Below are positions 4,991 to 8,535 of a stretch of DNA of 8,535 nucleotides, in pieces. Made by a program: the position numbers and the translations under genes. Where the stretch lies: NCBI GenBank assembly GCA_049509675.1, contig JBEKZQ010000280.1:1-8535 (forward strand), written 5' to 3'. The first letter of the stretch is position 1; every line of letters starts with the position of its first letter. Source of the stretch: JBEKZQ01 sp049509675. Lineage in GTDB: Bacteria > Planctomycetota > Planctomycetia > Pirellulales > Thermoguttaceae. The notes under the pieces are model-generated. The model was not told where the DNA came from. It did not search any database and worked only from the letters and a program-made list of their open reading frames with translations.

Positions 4991-7900
4991 CTACGTGTCG
5001 CCTGACAAGCGGTCGTAGGCGGCCAGGATTCCGCCCTCGGCGTCGAAAAGCCTTCCGGACTGCTCCGCGGTTCGCTCCAAGCCGCGGAAGGTGCTGAGGA
5101 TATACTGCACGTCCTCGCGGGCGATGTCGTAAAGGAGGAAGAACGCCGCGTCCAACTCGGCAATCATCTCCGCCCTCTCCAGCGGGTCCCACCTGTGGAC
5201 GGGCGAGTCCATTTCCGCCGCCTCGGCCAGCGGACGCATGTCGTCGGCCGTGCATGTCAGCTTCAGCACGCGGTCGGAAATCCATTTCTCAAGAGACGAC
5301 CGCTTGTGCCACGCACACCGTGCCGCGTAACGCTCGGGAGGGAACACCGGAAGCTGCTCCACGATGAAGAAATTCAGATGGACGCCGCCAACCTTCTGCC
5401 TTGCTACGAAGTCCAGTGCAAGGCTGTTGAGGTTTGCCAGCAGGCAGGCTGCTTGCCGCGGCGTTATCTCGTCTCCGGTCAGGACCAATGGGGCCGAATT
5501 CACTACCGCCACGTGCGGAATCATCGCCGCGATCATCGTGCGCTGGTTGGTCGAGCTTGTGACGTCCTTGTAACACAGGTAGGCCGCATTGATTCGCCCT
5601 CCGAGCACCTTGGCAACGTCACCCTCGTCCACCCACCAGCGGGGCTGAACGACGAATTCCGGGTTCTGATGAAGGACGGGTGTGGTGGGCTCGGTCTGGC
5701 CCTGTCGGACCCAGTTGCCCGCCGCGACCACCACGCCCGCCGCGCGATGGTCGTAGGCCTGGACCATCTTCGCCTCGTAGAGCGGCAGGAAGGTGCGCTT
5801 TCCCTTGCGCCAACGGTTCCCGTCCAGCCTGAGGCCCATCTTCTGCAACTCGTCCGCCGTGTGAAACAACTCGGCGTCGTTCGTCTGGTGGAACATCGTG
5901 AAGAACCGAATTCCCCAGGGGTTGCCTCCCTGCTTTCGCGACCTGTCGATCAGCACCGGCACGCGGCGGTAGACGGCCTTGGTCAGTTCCGCGTCGCGAC
6001 GGGAGCGGAAAATCGGGCAGGTCCGCGTGTTCGGGTTCAGCAGGGCCAGGTCCTTGCTGGAAAGGCGAATGTGGCGTTTTTTCTCGTCGAGGTCATCCAC
6101 GCGGTGCGCGAAGAAAACGAAATCGGCCGACGGCGCCTTGACGCCCGATCCCCCGAAGAGCAGAACGGAGAATTTGAAGCGCCCGTCCACGTCCGGAAAT
6201 AGGCGTTTCCTGTTCTCGAAGTCGTAAAGCGCCGTAAGCGATTGCGACTCAGTCAACCCGCCGAAGAACTCCTTGGTGGTCGTATCGGTAGCGATCCCCG
6301 AGGGCACGAGGAGGCCCACGCGGCCGCCCGGAGCAACGATCCGCTGGGCCAACTCCGCGAACAGCATGTAGGTGTTGACGTCGCCCTTGCCCGTCAGCGG
6401 GAACTCGCCCGACTGCCGCGCGTGCGCAAGGGTCTGCTCGGCCTGATTCTGGGCGCGGCAGTAGGCGGCGTAAAGTTCGGGATTGGCGGTCGCGAGGCCC
6501 TCGATCATGCGGCGGCGGGTTGCGGCGCTTACCGCCCCGGCAATCTCCGGGGCCGAGAAGGCGAAGAACTCCCGTTCCTGCACCTTGAGCCGCTCCCACG
6601 GCGGGTTGCCGATCACGCAGTCGAAGCCGGGGTTTTCCGTCCGCGAAAACACGGCGGGAAACGTCGCTTTCCAATCCACGGCGCGGGGATGCACGCCGGC
6701 ATCGGACACAAGGCTGTTGCCGTGGATGATGTTGGACGACAGGGTTGCCAGCGTCTTGTTCCGCCGTGCCGAGCGGATCCAAAGGGCCAACTGAGTAATC
6801 TCCACCGCTTGCGGCGAGAGGTCCACGCCGAAGAGGTTGTCGGCGAGGATCGCGTCCGGAACGTCGTCGGCCAGTCGCTCGGCCGCTTCCGGATCGTGGA
6901 TCAGTAGTTGGTCCACCGCCTTCTCGTAGAGATCCTCCAAGGCGTCGTAGGCCTCGATCAGGAACGCGCCGCTGCCGCAAGCCGGATCGCAGACCTTCAG
7001 CGTGCGTAACGACTTGAAGCAGTCCTGCCAGTACCGCGCAAGCGCGGGGGAAGGCTCTTTGGAAACTGTCTGCTCCTCGGTCAAACCGTGCGACTGACGC
7101 ACGCCCTGGAGCCGCTCCCCCGCAATCTGCTTGACGGTCTGTGCAACAATCAACTCGGTGAAGTCGCGCGGCGTGTAATAGATGCCGAAACGCTTGCGTT
7201 CCGCCGACTTGGTCATGGCGGGCCGCGCGCCGGCGCCGCCGTTCCTGCCCAGGCTGAAAAGACCCCACAGTCGCAGCTTCTCCAACTCCGCCACCGACTT
7301 CTCGAAGATGTGCCCGAGCACGTCAACGTTCACTTCATCGCGAAAATCGAACGTGCTGATGGTGCGAAAGAAATTCGTCCACTCGTCGTCGAGCTGCAGG
7401 TCGTCGACTTCCGCATTTCTGGCGAACAGGCCGCCGTTGTAGCCGTTCTCCAGGCCGGGAAGGCGGCCGTGGCCACGGTCCACTGCCTCGAAAAGGTCCA
7501 GGAAGTTGCGCCAGCGGGGATTGGTCACCTTGCTGAACGGGGCAAGCGTCTGATAAGCGCGGTCGATGCACTTGGCGGGCAGCAGATCGCGGTCTTCGCA
7601 GAAGGCGATGAAAATGATCCGGTCCAATATCCGCTGCGCGATGAAAATGGCCGTTTCCAGGTCTTTTCCGTGCTGCACGTGCAGGTGCTGGATGAGTCGA
7701 ACGCGGTTGTCGTTGTACATGGTGTACAATTCGTCGCCGACGGTCCGCTGGCGATGTTCGGTCTTTTCCAGGAGTTTCAGGGCGCGGAGCTCGCGCCCGG
7801 CGCGGGCGCGGACCAGCCCGCCCCGCTCGAAAAGGCAGTAGAACTGGCGGAACTTTCGGATGTCCCGCAACTCCTGAAGCCGAAACTCTTCGTAGGCCAG

Positions 7901-8458
7901 TTGCGTCTTGTTGCGGTGATACAACCGAGTCGTGACGAAATTGCTCACGATGCCCCACGGGCAGTTCGGCAAGGCATTAAGGTACTCCCAACATTGTTGT
8001 ACTGCGGTGCGGCCATTGGACTTGTCTCGGTCGAGGTCCACGTCGGCCCCTTTGAGCTCCACGACCACGATCGGCGAAGGCTCGCCTCCCGGGACGAAGT
8101 TGCCCAAAACCCCGTCCGGCGTGCCAACCTCGGGGATCGTAAAATTTCTGTCCTGCTGGTAGTCGTTGGGGCTTTCGGTGACTGAATCGTAGTGCAGGGC
8201 TTGTCCGAGAACTTCGTGCATGAAGTTCGCGTCGAGCGAGGTTTCCTTCCGCGCGAGGTGGCCGTCGCGCTCGAGGTTCGCCCATCGGACCAGGATTTCG
8301 TGCGCGCGGTCCTGGTCTTCGCCGCGGAGGTACATGCTCTCCGCTTCTTCAGCGAGAAAGCGGGCCAACACGAGCCCCGAACGCCGCCGGCCCCTCGGGT
8401 TCGCGAATAGGAGTGAGCCGAGGCCACCCTCCTTGGTCGTTTCCTTGTGCTTGGCCAT
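4991..8458 (-). CDS. Type IIG (Eco57I-like) restriction-modification fusion protein
   Basis: This 1155-residue single chain is predicted to cut DNA and methylate adenine at its own recognition site. The N-terminal part has a PD-(D/E)XK nuclease signature: PD at 114-115, ELK at 134-136, and a following QQCWEY (154-159) like the QxxxY element of that fold. A helical linker (about 200-400) leads to a gamma-class N6-adenine methyltransferase: GIYYTP (425-430, motif X region), DPACGSGAFL (491-500, SAM-binding motif I), DNLFGVDLSP near 540, and NPPW (618-621, catalytic motif IV). Residues about 840-1040, including VTSSTNQRTMIAAMIP and GGVHLNFFIVEQLP, resemble the target-recognition region of Eco57I relatives. 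No helicase motifs are seen, which argues against type I, III or ISP. PglX of BREX and DrmMI of DISARM share the methylase core, but no partner genes are visible here. The frame is intact, so the gene looks functional. The start is ATG 8458 with a weak GGGGAA nearby. Confidence 0.9.
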   Translation of the reverse strand: MAKHKETTKEGGLGSLLFANPRGRRRSGLVLARFLAEEAESMYLRGEDQDRAHEILVRWANLERDGHLARKETSLDANFMHEVLGQALHYDSVTESPNDYQQDRNFTIPEVGTPDGVLGNFVPGGEPSPIVVVELKGADVDLDRDKSNGRTAVQQCWEYLNALPNCPWGIVSNFVTTRLYHRNKTQLAYEEFRLQELRDIRKFRQFYCLFERGGLVRARAGRELRALKLLEKTEHRQRTVGDELYTMYNDNRVRLIQHLHVQHGKDLETAIFIAQRILDRIIFIAFCEDRDLLPAKCIDRAYQTLAPFSKVTNPRWRNFLDLFEAVDRGHGRLPGLENGYNGGLFARNAEVDDLQLDDEWTNFFRTISTFDFRDEVNVDVLGHIFEKSVAELEKLRLWGLFSLGRNGGAGARPAMTKSAERKRFGIYYTPRDFTELIVAQTVKQIAGERLQGVRQSHGLTEEQTVSKEPSPALARYWQDCFKSLRTLKVCDPACGSGAFLIEAYDALEDLYEKAVDQLLIHDPEAAERLADDVPDAILADNLFGVDLSPQAVEITQLALWIRSARRNKTLATLSSNIIHGNSLVSDAGVHPRAVDWKATFPAVFSRTENPGFDCVIGNPPWERLKVQEREFFAFSAPEIAGAVSAATRRRMIEGLATANPELYAAYCRAQNQAEQTLAHARQSGEFPLTGKGDVNTYMLFAELAQRIVAPGGRVGLLVPSGIATDTTTKEFFGGLTESQSLTALYDFENRKRLFPDVDGRFKFSVLLFGGSGVKAPSADFVFFAHRVDDLDEKKRHIRLSSKDLALLNPNTRTCPIFRSRRDAELTKAVYRRVPVLIDRSRKQGGNPWGIRFFTMFHQTNDAELFHTADELQKMGLRLDGNRWRKGKRTFLPLYEAKMVQAYDHRAAGVVVAAGNWVRQGQTEPTTPVLHQNPEFVVQPRWWVDEGDVAKVLGGRINAAYLCYKDVTSSTNQRTMIAAMIPHVAVVNSAPLVLTGDEITPRQAACLLANLNSLALDFVARQKVGGVHLNFFIVEQLPVFPPERYAARCAWHKRSSLEKWISDRVLKLTCTADDMRPLAEAAEMDSPVHRWDPLERAEMIAELDAAFFLLYDIAREDVQYILSTFRGLERTAEQSGRLFDAEGGILAAYDRLSGDT

Positions 8459-8495
8459 GTCGGTTCCCCGCCGTTGCTGTCCGAATAGCCTACGC

Positions 8496-8524
8496 AGTGT
8501 ACAGCGGCCGGGAGAATCTGTCAG
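8496..8524 (-). promoter_or_regulatory. Sigma70-like promoter of the restriction-modification gene
   Basis: On the minus strand, CTGACA (8524-8519) is followed after exactly 17 bases by TACACT (8501-8496). The expected transcript start is near 8489, leaving a leader of about 30 bases before the ATG at 8458. The -10 hexamer and spacer length are the same as in the main HU promoter. No obvious controller-protein box lies between it and the gene, and the upstream sequence is cut off by the window edge. Confidence 0.65.
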
Positions 8525-8535
8525 GGGGGCACACG

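Noticed and set aside
5195..6202. 335-codon + strand open frame opposite the restriction-modification gene
   Set aside because: It is antisense to a protein with clear methylase motifs, its translation has no recognisable domain, and long antisense frames are common in GC-rich genes.
7088..8185. 365-codon + strand open frame opposite the restriction-modification gene
   Set aside because: Same reason: it mirrors the codon pattern of the nuclease and linker region, and no motif or ribosome-binding site was found.
4991..8458. Type I or type ISP restriction enzyme, or BREX PglX
   Set aside because: No DEAD-box helicase motifs are visible in the chain and no partner genes lie in the window; the N-terminal PD...ELK nuclease fits type IIG better.

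Overview
This window looks like a piece of a GC-rich chromosome from a planctomycete-like bacterium, probably near the Pirellulales. That placement is inferred. It rests on an HU protein with a long KTPSA-type tail, scattered housekeeping genes, weak Shine-Dalgarno sites and several intergenic repeat families. No rRNA or other phylogenetic marker is present to settle it.

Left part (1-1299): a possible gene tail ends at 85. A roughly 290-base leader follows with two sigma70-type promoters, the second a good TTGACA-17-TACACT. They drive an HU/IHF-family DNA-binding protein (377-802). After a 278-base gap comes a 72-residue predicted lipoprotein (1081-1299) of unknown function.

Middle part (1300-4982): five + strand units follow. 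A compact element built of nested inverted repeats (about 1300-1432, flanked by CTAG) sits immediately against the lipoprotein stop codon. Next are pyrD (dihydroorotate dehydrogenase, catalytic Cys, 1B-like), trpS (tryptophanyl-tRNA synthetase), a four-helix membrane protein with paired cysteine motifs, and acpS (holo-ACP synthase). The membrane protein and acpS overlap by ATGA and are probably translationally coupled. The gaps are filled by repeats: an 82-base array of 7-base units between pyrD and trpS, and three copies of a C/T-rich to G/A-rich palindrome between trpS and the membrane protein. In both gaps the repeats reach into functional positions: the pyrD stop codon and last residues, the trpS leader, and the ribosome-binding region of the membrane protein.

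Right part (4991-8535): one very large minus-strand gene converges on acpS with only 8 bases between the stop codons. It encodes an 1155-residue single-chain restriction-modification enzyme (type IIG, Eco57I-like) with an N-terminal PD-(D/E)XK nuclease, an N6-adenine methyltransferase core and a C-terminal target-recognition region. It has its own promoter, CTGACA-17-TACACT. No partner R, M, S, helicase or BREX/DISARM gene is visible, so it appears to be a stand-alone defence gene beside housekeeping genes.

I do not see a clearly new multi-gene system here. The points most worth a second look are the nested palindromic element, the heptamer array that has become part of pyrD and trpS, the palindrome cluster, and the solitary restriction-modification gene.
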